64,000 bases of DNA from Tuctoria greenei (Eukaryota > Streptophyta > Magnoliopsida > Poales > Poaceae): assembly GCA_036927565.1 (NCBI GenBank), contig JAYESD010000006.1, positions 104,505,353 through 104,569,352 of the forward strand, in the 5' to 3' direction. The notes under the pieces were generated by a model, which saw only the letters and a program-made list of their open reading frames with translations, was not told the DNA's origin and made no database searches. The position numbers were made by a program, and so were the translations under genes. Shown here one piece after another: positions 11,408-20,464 of this stretch; positions within the stretch are counted from its first letter, which is position 1; each line of letters starts with the position of its first letter.

Positions 11408-11508
11408 CTCCCTCCTTATTCTTTTATTTGACGTTTCAGACAAAGCATCAAACTATATATGAACTAGAACTTGCTGTCTGAACGACAATTAAAAAGATAA
11501 GGAGGGAG
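11408..11508. mobile_element. Stowaway MITE (101 bp)
   Basis: Ends CTCCCTCCTTATTCTT and its complement AAGATAAGGAGGGAG are flanked by TA on both sides (11406-11407 and 11509-11510). There is no coding capacity. Confidence 0.85.
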
Positions 11509-11937
11509 TATTAAACACATTAGTAGGACGTACGTAGTAGAATCGTATTTCAAAAAATTACGAAAATAAAAAGCTACACACTAATTAATTTTATTTATTT
11601 TCTCTTTACCAGCTGTCATCATGCCCGCCCCACCACCACCACCCACATGCCTGGCCCTAGGCAGTAGCCCACAAATTTTCTGTGACCCTGCCACACAGCA
11701 TCGCGCATGCACCCCCGACTCGCACGCCGTTCGATCAAAATCGCATAATCGTGGGAGCGGGACACGCGTGATTTCTATCCTTCGGTGTCCAGACAACAAA
11801 CCCAACGTGAAGCGAATGATCTCAGCGGGATTTCCATCGGACGGCATGCGTAGTGGGGGCCACGCGCGACGTTGTGCGATAGGGCCGCAGAATATTTATT
11901 TCCGCCCGCCTAGGCCCAGAGCCGGGCCTGCCCTTAA
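11509..11937. other. Intergenic, no gene seen
   Basis: The stretch contains short open frames on both strands around 11581-11962 with no recognisable domain and no paralogue support. It is GC-rich from 11620 onward. Nothing can be assigned. Confidence 0.5.
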
Positions 11938-12145
11938 GACCATCCGCAGTGGTTCACGGTAAAGCTTTAGGCTTTGTTTGGGAGCATAGTTTTTCAATAC
12001 TAATGTTTTGGAAACCACAGTTTTTAAAATGACATGGCAATACTAAAGTATTTCAAAAACATAGTTTTGTAATACCACGATTTTGCACTACATAGGATTG
12101 TTTGTTTGACAAACACCATTCTGTAAAAAATACCATGGTAATCTC

Positions 12146-13037
12146 CAGGGCTGAGCCTGTAAAATATAAGGCCCTGTACGAAATATTATAACAAGTATAT
12201 CTATAGCAAAATAGAACAATAAATCTATAATAATATACAAAATATAAGATTAAATTTCAAAACATAACCATGTGTAATAAATAGTACGATACAAATCAAT
12301 AAATGTGGAATGCATTAAGTACAATGAGGGCACAGCCGTAGTGTACAAGGTATTTGTGTGCACGATCGATACCTGTCCTCTACAATTCTACAACACATCA
12401 CCATTGGATGTCCCTGAAATTGAAAGTCGTGTAGAATACCCATGCGACAGATGCAACATGATCAAATGTTGGAATTTGGAGATCAAAATCGAAACATGAT
12501 CAAATTGAAATCTGGATGTCGATATCGAGATAGTTGAGGACGTGAGATAAACAGAGAGAGAGGACACAATCAACATATGAAGAATAAAAATTAACCCCAT
12601 GACTGTCCTCCGTGTTTTCTCTAGAGCTTTCAGGCAACCAACTAATCTACAGCTTGGCCATGGCGTCAGTGGCACAAAGGCACAACTCATATTTTATAAG
12701 GTACTACCTCCGTCATAAAAAGTTTGTCGCTTTGTAGTTCAAAAGTGAACTACAAAGTGACAAACTTTTTGAGACGGAGGGAGTAACACGTAGGCATGTA
12801 GATGAATCAAGACCGGACGTATGTCGATCTTAGAGCAACTCAGTGGATCCCTCAGCAGATTAGGAGTCAGAGGATGGTGTAACTTCCTTAAACTTAGGTG
12901 AACTAGTTGTCAGTAACTGATCACTTAAAATTGGATATGCTAGATTAAACTAGCTGAAATAATCTCAAACCGGGGCCCCTTGCAGATCCAGGGCCCTGTG
13001 CGGTTGCACAGCTCGCACATGCTTGTGATCGGGCCTG
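12146..13037. mobile_element. Non-autonomous hAT element (892 bp)
   Basis: The element begins CAGGGCTGAGCCTG and ends CGGGCCTG, typical short hAT ends, with internal GGCCCTGT blocks near both ends. It is flanked by a perfect 8-base duplication GTAATCTC (12138-12145 and 13038-13045), the hAT length. There is no transposase frame; a Stowaway MITE sits inside. Confidence 0.8.
12704..12783. mobile_element. Stowaway-like MITE, near-perfect hairpin (80 bp)
   Basis: Arms reading AAGTTTGTCGCTTTGTAGTT and its near complement meet around AAAAGT at the centre; the ends are CTACCTCCGTC and GACGGAGGGAG, with TA on both sides. Almost the entire element is one stem. A diverged relative lies at 14180-14248. 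Confidence 0.8.
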
Positions 13038-13196
13038 GTAATCTCAAATACCACAGTATTGCTAATTGCTCTAAAACTCCAAAAATACCGTGTTCCCAAA
13101 TACCATTACTGGCCTGCGAATCAGATGGTCTTATCTCTTAAACCCTTGGTGCGGAAATTGAATTCTTTGCGGCCCTTCCGCACAGCCGTCTTTGTG

Positions 13197-13350
13197 CGAC
13201 CCTGCCCAGATGGTTGCCACATACGTTCACGCTCCAAATCTTACAGCCAAGGGCACACTGCACGGTCCCCACGACTGTACCACCCTGCCATGATGATTGC
13301 CATGTACGCGAACGCACCGAATCTTGCAGCGTGCACAGGCGCACGAACTC
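13197..13350. repeat. Imperfect direct repeat, unit about 84 bases
   Basis: ACCCTGCCCAGATGGTTGCC at 13199 and ACCCTGCCATGATGATTGCC at 13282 start two similar units, each continuing with a ACG..CGC..CC.AATCTT.CAG pattern and a GCACA-rich end. The segment is GC-rich. No coding function was recognised. Confidence 0.5.
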
Positions 13351-13593
13351 CACGTCCGAACTTTGCTTAGCGATCCGAATAACTCGGCGCTCGGCATGCA
13401 CGATCCATCATCATGCGCACGAGCACGTACGACGCGGCCAAAAAGATCTGTTTTTGGTTGCTTGTCTTGGATTGAATTGACTTGGATTAATTGGATGGTC
13501 CAGTCATGTGTTATTTGTTTCGCGGTCAGACTGGTGATCCAGGTTTGAGGAATATATAATATTCCTCGCAGATGCTGGATGAGATGGTCCAGG

Positions 13594-13853
13594 ATATTTG
13601 GTTGGATGTGAGTCCATCCACCTTATCTAATTATGCTTCTTAGCAATGTAATTAGTGATAATTACCTTGTTTATTGTTGACTAATAATTACAATTATGAT
13701 ATTAACATTAATATTTTCTAGTAATATGATAATTAGTATATAAACAATTAATATTATGAAATTATCAACTTTGATGATTCAATAATCCAATCAAGTTTCA
13801 TCCAACCTACCAACAAAAAATTGGATCATCCAGTCCATCCAACCAAACGTTAA
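13594..13853. mobile_element. AT-rich MITE with TTTGGTTGGATG ends
   Basis: ATTTGGTTGGATG at the left and CATCCAACCAAACG at the right are inverted around a very AT-rich core of about 230 bases. Related GGATGATCCA sequence continues outside both ends, so the true element may be larger (about 13480-13930). No target duplication was identified with certainty. Confidence 0.55.
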
Positions 13854-14179
13854 TTTGGATGATCCAAGACATAAAGAAATGGATGATCTATCTCCAATCC
13901 AACTTCAACGTCAAACCAAACGCAATTGATGACTGAGCACTTTGTCACATGTCACTAGAGTGTACGCACAAATGACAAATACACAGCCTCAACACTGGGT
14001 TTAGGGTGCATAGTGGACTAACCACATGACCCGACCAAACACTCATGTAATTACCATACACCTGCAAGAGCAACTACCTGGCCGCATCCTTCACGTACGA
14101 ACGGCAACGCCGACCAATTTATACTTTTTGTACTACATACAAAGAATTTTCCTTGTCCATGAGACAATAAACAATCTCT

Positions 14180-14248
14180 TTTGATGCGGCTTTGCAGTTA
14201 AAAAATGAACTACGACAAAGCGACAAGTTCATGGAGACGGGCGGAGTA
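14180..14248. mobile_element. Degenerate Stowaway-like fragment
   Basis: GGCTTTGCAGTTAAAAAATG, GAACTACGACAAAGCGACAAG and GAGACGGGCGGAGTA resemble the 12704-12783 hairpin element with many changes; the left end is not clear. Confidence 0.45.
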
Positions 14249-14343
14249 CATATGATCATCAACGTCTCTCTCACATGCATGTTATAGTTGTCCATGCATG
14301 CTACCCTACGCCACAACGCCACAAACATATGATCAACGAGCCA

Positions 14344-14540
<197 letters not shown>

Positions 14541-14609
14541 AATGAATGCATGAATGTGTGGTGTGTTCATTGTCTTGTACTTTTTTCTTGTGTTTTCTGA
14601 CGATCTTTC

Positions 14610-14612
<3 letters not shown>

Positions 14613-14657
<45 letters not shown>
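14613..14657. repeat. (TA)n microsatellite
   Basis: About 22 TA units lie between two copies of GATCTTTCAA (near 14602 and 14661), which suggests a local duplication of the flank; copy A has a single GATCTCTCAAC at 9560. Confidence 0.9.
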
Positions 14658-14661
<4 letters not shown>

Positions 14662-15014
14662 ATCTTTCAAAAAATAAGAGAAAACACGTAACGTCATGAA
14701 ACATGATCGAGGTCTTTTGCATGACAAACTGAAAAAAAAACTGGAACATTGCATATACCTTGGGCCGGTGGTTCCTTTGCGTGTCAAAATTAAAAACTGG
14801 AACTGAGAAACTGAAACACCGCTGGACGAACCCACAAAGTATGCCAGGTGGGCCACTGCATACCCTGGACCCTTTGCATGTCAAATTAAAAAACTACCTG
14901 TTAAGCAGAGATGGGACGCGTCGAGCCGTTGTGACAACTTAGAGGAAGACAATCGCGGTTTGGATTAATTCGAAAGCACAGTTTTCAAAGCATCCGATCA
15001 TCTCCACCCGCGCG

Positions 15015-15146
15015 GACCATCCGCATTGGCGTACTATAAAGCATACTGGATACACTGTTTCACAGTGTAATTTAAAGTACGTAGTGTAAAAGCTGAAGGA
15101 GAATAGTGTATAGAGTATGCTTTAGGGTACGCTGGTGGGGATGGTC
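15015..15146. mobile_element. MITE in copy B promoter (132 bp)
   Basis: Inverted ends GACCATCC.CA..GCGTAC and TAAAGCATACT match over about 31 positions with few differences. The segment is absent from copy A at the matching place (about 10437-10452) and ends 17 bases before the conserved TATA box. It carries its own TATA-like ACTATAAAGC at about 15033. Confidence 0.75.
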
Positions 15147-15162
15147 TTAGACGAGGACCCGC

Positions 15163-15168
15163 TATAAA
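15163..15168 (+). promoter_or_regulatory. TATA box of copy B gene
   Basis: GCTATAAAGGCAC is conserved with copy A (10464) and is followed by the same leader with TAGCCTCCAAACTTCTC; it lies 141 bases before the ancestral ATG at 15304. Confidence 0.6.
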
Positions 15169-15381
15169 GGCACACCCGTCCTCTTGCGCCTCTGCCGCAC
15201 CACTCCGTCTCCATCGATTGTAGCCTCCAAACTTCTCTTCCTTCACCGCTGCACCATCGCCGACCACCTCTCGCTTTTTCTCCGCACCTCTGTCGCCGCA
15301 CAAATGGGTAGCCCCGCACTGAAGCGCTGCAGGCCGTCGACATCCTCCGAACCTCCTTCTTCTCTGTTTCTGTCGTAGCTA

Positions 15382-15945
15382 ATGCCGGTGCAACTGGAGG
15401 CTGCGCCCGCACCCCCTCCATCCCCTTCTCCTTCCGCGGTGCCTGCACCTCCTCATCCCGTTTGGGTTCAGGAGACTGTCCGCCTCATCGAACACCGCTT
15501 TGATGAACTCGATCGGCGCTTGAAGAAGGCCACCGAGCACCTTTCCGCCACCGTTGGGCGCGCAAAAAAGCTCGACAAATTGGCACGGGATGTATTTTTC
15601 GATACATCTCGCTCATTTGACCTTCTGGGTCTTGGGAAACTCCCCGTCTGCACCAGCATGGACACCGCCGGCCACTACTGCTTTGCGTTAGGATTTGTGG
15701 CCGGTCATCTCAACGTCCTCCACGAGACAATCGGGGAGGTGGCTGGGGTGGAGGGCCGCCAGCATCTTCTGCGGACCGTCACCCAGAAGCTTCGGACTCA
15801 ATTGCCAGAGGAGGCGGCAGCAGTGGCGGCAGCAGAGGAGGCAGCGGCGGCAGCGGCGGAGGAGGCGGCGGCGGCAGCAGCGGCGGAGGAGGAGGCAGTG
15901 GCGGCGGAGATGGAGGTTGAGGAGATCTCCCCCGACTTCGAGTAG
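15382..15945 (+). CDS. Hypothetical grass protein, copy B, N-terminal stop (187 aa from 15382)
   Basis: This is the paralogue of 10597-11187. The ancestral start is at 15304 (MGSPALKRCRPSTSSEP), but that frame stops at 15376-15378 (TAG where copy A has CCG). An in-frame ATG at 15382 reopens it to 15945. Conserved blocks include ETVRLIEHRFDELDRRLKK, LDKLARDVFFDTSR, MDTAGHYCFALGFVAGHL and LHETIGE. The C-terminal Ala/Glu tail is greatly expanded by GCGGCG/GAGGAG codons (about residues 138-175) and ends ISPDFE. Either translation now starts at 15382, losing about 26 residues, or this is a young pseudogene. Function unknown. Confidence 0.5.
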   Translation: MPVQLEAAPAPPPSPSPSAVPAPPHPVWVQETVRLIEHRFDELDRRLKKATEHLSATVGRAKKLDKLARDVFFDTSRSFDLLGLGKLPVCTSMDTAGHYCFALGFVAGHLNVLHETIGEVAGVEGRQHLLRTVTQKLRTQLPEEAAAVAAAEEAAAAAAEEAAAAAAAEEEAVAAEMEVEEISPDFE

Positions 15946-16100
15946 AGTAGTATTTGTAGTTTTTTTTCTTGTTTTCTATGTGCTTTCGTAGTTCATGTTT
16001 GTAATATATGTGTTGTTTCTATTTTAATGATAAATGTCTTTTCTGTTCATGAACAATGTGTCCTATGCAGTATCGAAAAAAAAACTCCTTATTGAAAAAC

Positions 16101-16827
16101 AGGCGAGATAACTGTTGTTCAATGTCTAGACAAGAATTCGTTGTGTTGCAACAATAGACGACTCTTAGTTGAAACTCAATTGAGATCCTGATTGAGGCTG
16201 CGTTTCTCCTCTTTTGTATTCTTTCACTCAATTTTTTCATTTGTAGTCGGCGCATGGGAAAATGTATTTTTAGTATGTAGTAGTATATACTACATATTAT
16301 CATTTCATTGTGATTAATGTTACAAAATGCTGATTGTTTACCATCATCCTTTCGTGGACTTGGCTGTATTTGCATATCGTTTGCATTAGCACCTATACAT
16401 TTGGTGATTCATATTTTTTTCGTATTTTTTTGGAATGTCCAACTAGCTGACTGCTTTAAGATTTTGATCTCCATGCATGGCAACAAAGATGAATTAAGAA
16501 GCGAGCAAGTTGTCCTAAGACGAAGTCTACCCCTCTAGCTACACGCACCATGTGCAGGAATCGACGCGACATAAGATGTAATTAATCACGATTGGATGCG
16601 TGCACAAGGGCACAGCTTGCGTCAAATTCTCCACTCCCGCGGAAATTTTATCGTTCTACTTGGCGCGCCACATTTGAGATTTTGACATTTCAATTTTCAC
16701 TACCTGCGCCTCCAATTTCAGTCCCGTCCATTATTGTAACCCTATTTCAGCCACGATGAGTATAAATGGAAACACTGGCCTCTGTTCCCGACACACCGCT
16801 GCCCCGCCCTTCCGGTGATCTTGCAGT
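16101..16827. other. Intergenic, no gene seen
   Basis: Short open frames at 16019-16375 (minus) and 16317-16538 (plus) have no recognisable motif. No MITE ends were found. Confidence 0.5.
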
Positions 16828-16919
16828 ACTCCAAATGTGTTGTGTCTCTGTCCTGTGTTCCATACTTGTATTCCTAAGAAATTACCGTGTTTCCATTTCC
16901 CACGGTTTTTACAAATTTT
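16828..16919 (+). repeat. Local direct repeat, copy 1
   Basis: ACTCCAAATGTGTTG, TTGTATTCCTAAGA and TTCCCACGGTTTTTACA occur here in order and again at 17472-17551 with small differences. A third motif, ACACGATCCAT, recurs at about 17080, 17126 and 17161 between them. Confidence 0.7.
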
Positions 16920-17235
16920 CCCGCATGGATCTCACAGTGACACATCGAAGCTCTTGGTGGTGTTGACTCCTGGGTACAATGCTGGGTGACCAAGTTTGAC
17001 GGGCTCTACCGAACCTCTTCGTCGCTGACACCTCCCTACGACATCGCATCCCGGACTCCAGTTTTGTGCTAGGTAAACTACACGATCCATGCCGTCTTTT
17101 TATAGAGCTGTATTGGCTTGGATCTACACGATCCATGCAGTTTTGGCCTAGTTAAGTTATACACGATCCATCCTGATATACAAAGATTAAATAAATTAAC
17201 AAAGAAGAAATGTGGTCTTCTGTTTCACGAATTTA

Positions 17236-17236
<1 letters not shown>

Positions 17237-17310
<74 letters not shown>
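17237..17310. repeat. (TA)37 microsatellite
   Basis: An uninterrupted TA run of about 74 bases, directly next to the Stowaway-like sequence starting at 17311. Confidence 0.95.
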
Positions 17311-17313
<3 letters not shown>

Positions 17314-17419
17314 TACGTCTGTCCCTAAATAAATGTTGCTCCGACAGCTTATTACGGTAGTGTATTTCTAGTTCAATTCCTGGTCGAGAACGACAAATAC
17401 TAAAAACCAGAGGTAGTAG
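17311..17419. mobile_element. Degenerate Stowaway-like MITE
   Basis: CACTACGTCTGTCCCTAAAT at the left and ACCAGAGGTAGTAGTA at the right are diverged inverted ends; the right side is followed by TA. Confidence 0.5.
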
Positions 17420-17471
17420 TATGTAATTTCAATATTTAGAACTAAATGATGCACGGGTTATCTGATCAACC

Positions 17472-17551
17472 ACTCCAAATGTTGTACTCTCATTCCTGTT
17501 TTACAAATTTGTATTCCTAAGATTTTTAGTTCCCACGGTTTTTACACTTTT
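17472..17551 (+). repeat. Local direct repeat, copy 2
   Basis: Partner of 16828-16919; it is shorter and lacks part of the middle. The bases up to 17645 show no further feature. Confidence 0.65.
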
Positions 17552-17650
17552 TTCTTTCTTGTGGCTTTCTCGGGTCGTACGTTTTTTTTCTATTCCTTCT
17601 TTTCTAATTCCTCCGTTAGTAACAATCACTGCAGCTTATAGAAAGCACAC

Positions 17651-19466
17651 TGTAGGATCTAAGAGCACGTGAAAAGCTACCAGAAGGGGGGTGAATGGTA
17701 GATTTAAAAATCTTACGCAGCGGAAACAATTAAACCCCAACCCCTTCGGCAGAAAAACGATCTCTTAAAGAAATCGTGTGTGAGACTAATCTAAATGTGT
17801 TTCACCGTGACAAAAGTGATGGATATCATAGAGAATCATGTCACGAAGACAACACAAAAGGAATCACTCAAATCCGTCGAGAAAAACTCAAGCTATGATC
17901 GAAAGATCAAACACAGGTCAAACTGCCCTACCCGAGGAAAAACAGTTCTGGAACGCTGCAAAGAAACTCGTGTAGATCATAGACCACAAATCCAATAACC
18001 GTGAAATTTTTATATATGATAGATAATCAAGTTTTGAAGACAACCCAAAAATAATCACGTCAATTGGATCTGTAAAACTCGAGTTATGATAAAACCACCG
18101 ACGAAAGGTAGTGCTGTCCAGAAACTCGACGAGTAAAACTTGTCTGGAACAAGTCGAATGAACAAGGCACAAAAGTTCCTTCAAACTACGAATTTTATTC
18201 AATAGAACACAAGAGTAACAACCCCAAAGTCTTGCACCACGAGCTCTGGGCTCCCTTGCTTATATAACCAGCCCTTAGGCCAACCCAATATCAACTAGGA
18301 CTCCAATCCTACTCAGATCACGAATCGTAACTTTCCACAACTGCTCAAGATTCTTCTATACGCAGATAGAAGCAATCTTAAGACTTCCAAATACCTTAGG
18401 AACGTATCCCACATTCCTAAACAACTCAAATTCGTGACCCACACGAAATCATATCATAACCAACTCAAATCTTTCCATATTTGAGTCAAACCCGACTCAG
18501 CCGCAGCCTGAGTCCATAACCTAGTTGGTTGGACCTTTTCGACCAACTCTTTATGTCCACATCTCTTCATCACGTCTCGGAACCATGTAGCCACGTCCAT
18601 GCACTCCTTGCAATGTGCGAACATCTTCCAATGACGTCCACGATACCTTCATATGCATTGTTATTGATTCAATCATGCTGCGCAACCTCCTGATCAGCTC
18701 AACCACAATTCCTCCTGAATTTGGTTGTTGGAACCTCATCTCCTCCCTGAGACTAGTCCAATGGATCCCGTCACCAGCCATGTCTTGAACTCAAGCAACA
18801 CCTGCGCATGAATAAACAACCAATCCATACGAGCCCAAGTCCTTGACTTGACTCAAGTTAGTTCCAAACACAACACCTTACGTGAGAACCTCACATAAGC
18901 ATGTTGAAAAGCATAGCAAAACGATATCAGCCATATCATCCAAAATGCACCAAAAACTTAGTAAAAGAATACTAAGCAAACTTTCCAACAATGTAAAGCA
19001 AGTATGAAACATTGCAAATGAAAAGCAGAAGCACTGCAGTCAAGTTCCGGACCTTGCCAGAGCAACCCGAACCTTGAGCCGGAGATAACAAAAGCTAGTA
19101 GAACCTAGCGCCGGAACTTACCAGAACTAGTATAACCAAACTCCCGCCGGAGCTTACAAAACTAGCAGTACCTAGCGCCGGAGCTAACCAGATCTAGTCG
19201 GAACTAGTAAACCCAAAAGCCGGAGCTAGAAAAATCAACTCGGAGCTTAGCAAAAACACATCAGAGGTGACCAAAGCCAGTCGGACCTAGCATCGAACGT
19301 AACCGGAGCTACCCAAAACAAGCTGGACCTCCGTCGGACCTTGCTGTAGCTCAGAGCTAGAGTCGTACCTTGATAAAAAGGTGTTTTGGTGATATTTAAA
19401 ACTTTTATCATCAAAGCCAAGTGTATTCACTACAAGCCAATGTATTCAGCACACATAGGTCTTACA
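17651..19466 (-). repeat. S1 3' LTR
   Basis: Bounded by TGTAGGATC and TCTTACA, matching 26008-27824. It includes a degenerate array of GGAGCTtACCaaaGCTAG / CGGACCTAG units at about 19030-19370 and, in element sense, an open frame starting MAGDGIHWTS (18781-18551). Confidence 0.92.
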
Positions 19467-20464
19467 ATCTCCCCCTTGATGAATGCATTGGCAACACCAT
19501 TTAAAATCTGAACATTGGCTTGTACAAATAAAAGTTTTAAAGGCAATTTCTCCCCCTTTGTAAATCAAAAGTAAAATGAGAAGAAAATATCTCCCCCTTT
19601 ATTATCTCTCCTTATGCCCCCTTTATTATCTCTCCTTATGCACATATTCTCTTTCTCTTCATGCTTATCTCTCCCCCTTTGACAATGTATTCAGCAAGTC
19701 ATGAGCATATAAACAAATTGTCTCTCCCCCTTTAGTTATTATGAACACATTGTAACATATACATATAAACAAAGCTCATCCAAGTCATACTATCAAGTAC
19801 CTTACATTATCACATCAATGAAATACATAAAGTAGTGTAAGCCATGCTAGAGATCAAATGTAATTTTCAATTTAAGAAAGTCATGATCTCACAAACTTAA
19901 CTATTTCAAACCTGAAAGCATGACACTAGTTGCTGCATTTTATTATTTTTCAAAGCATATGATATTTGCAAGAGATTATATGCGCATCTGCCTTATTCTA
20001 ACCAACCAAGCCAAGCCTATGTCATTTGACAATAAGAAGCTTAAGGACATGGTTTTAGTCATATACAACTTCTTCCAAGTTCATATCTAAGTGCAACGTT
20101 AAGCCATCTCAAAAGAAGAAGTGTGATGCATGCATATTCTCTTGATCTTTTCTCAATTTATATTTGTTCATAAAAACTCAACATGTGAGTTGATTACTTG
20201 ATTAATTCTTTATGATTAAAAGCATTTGTGAGCATGCAACAAGTTCAAAACAGCAAGAAAGTTCGACCATGACCAGATTTAGTGTAAGTAATTATTCCAA
20301 TTACTAGACATGGCAAAAACTACAAAATGTATAACACGAGTAATGTAGTAAGAACTTTTAGCATGTAAAAGGAATCACAGAGTCATATATGTATGAAATA
20401 CTATTCTCATATTATTTTAATATCAGATTCACACATAGACTTCCCAAGTTTCAAAAACTCCCCC
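19467..20464 (-). other. S1 non-coding region with multiple polypurine tracts
   Basis: On the minus strand AAGGGGGAGA-like runs occur directly beside the LTR (19468-19477) and again near 19548, 19590, 19618, 19671 and 19727. The rest is AT-rich with no open frame of note. Several polypurine tracts before the 3' LTR are a known Sirevirus trait. The equivalent part of S3 is 60360-61247. Confidence 0.75.

Larger units (their letters stand above)
11938..13131. mobile_element. Probable MITE interrupted by a hAT element
   Basis: The left end TTAAGACCATCCGCAG and the right end AGATGGTCTTA form a short inverted repeat with a TTA-like duplication. Just inside, TTTGTTTGGGAGCA and its counterpart near 13091-13103 also face each other. 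Without the hAT insertion the element would be about 290 bases. The same GACCATCC end type occurs in the MITE at 15015-15146. Exact borders are uncertain. Confidence 0.5.

Noticed and set aside
11581..11962. Open frames on both strands near 11.6-11.9 kb
   Set aside because: Compositional; no similarity to a known protein and not conserved in the nearby duplication.
17795..18202. Host genes in the S1 LTR (frames near 17795-18202 and 26151-26558)
   Set aside because: The same frames recur in the other family LTRs and belong to the repeat.
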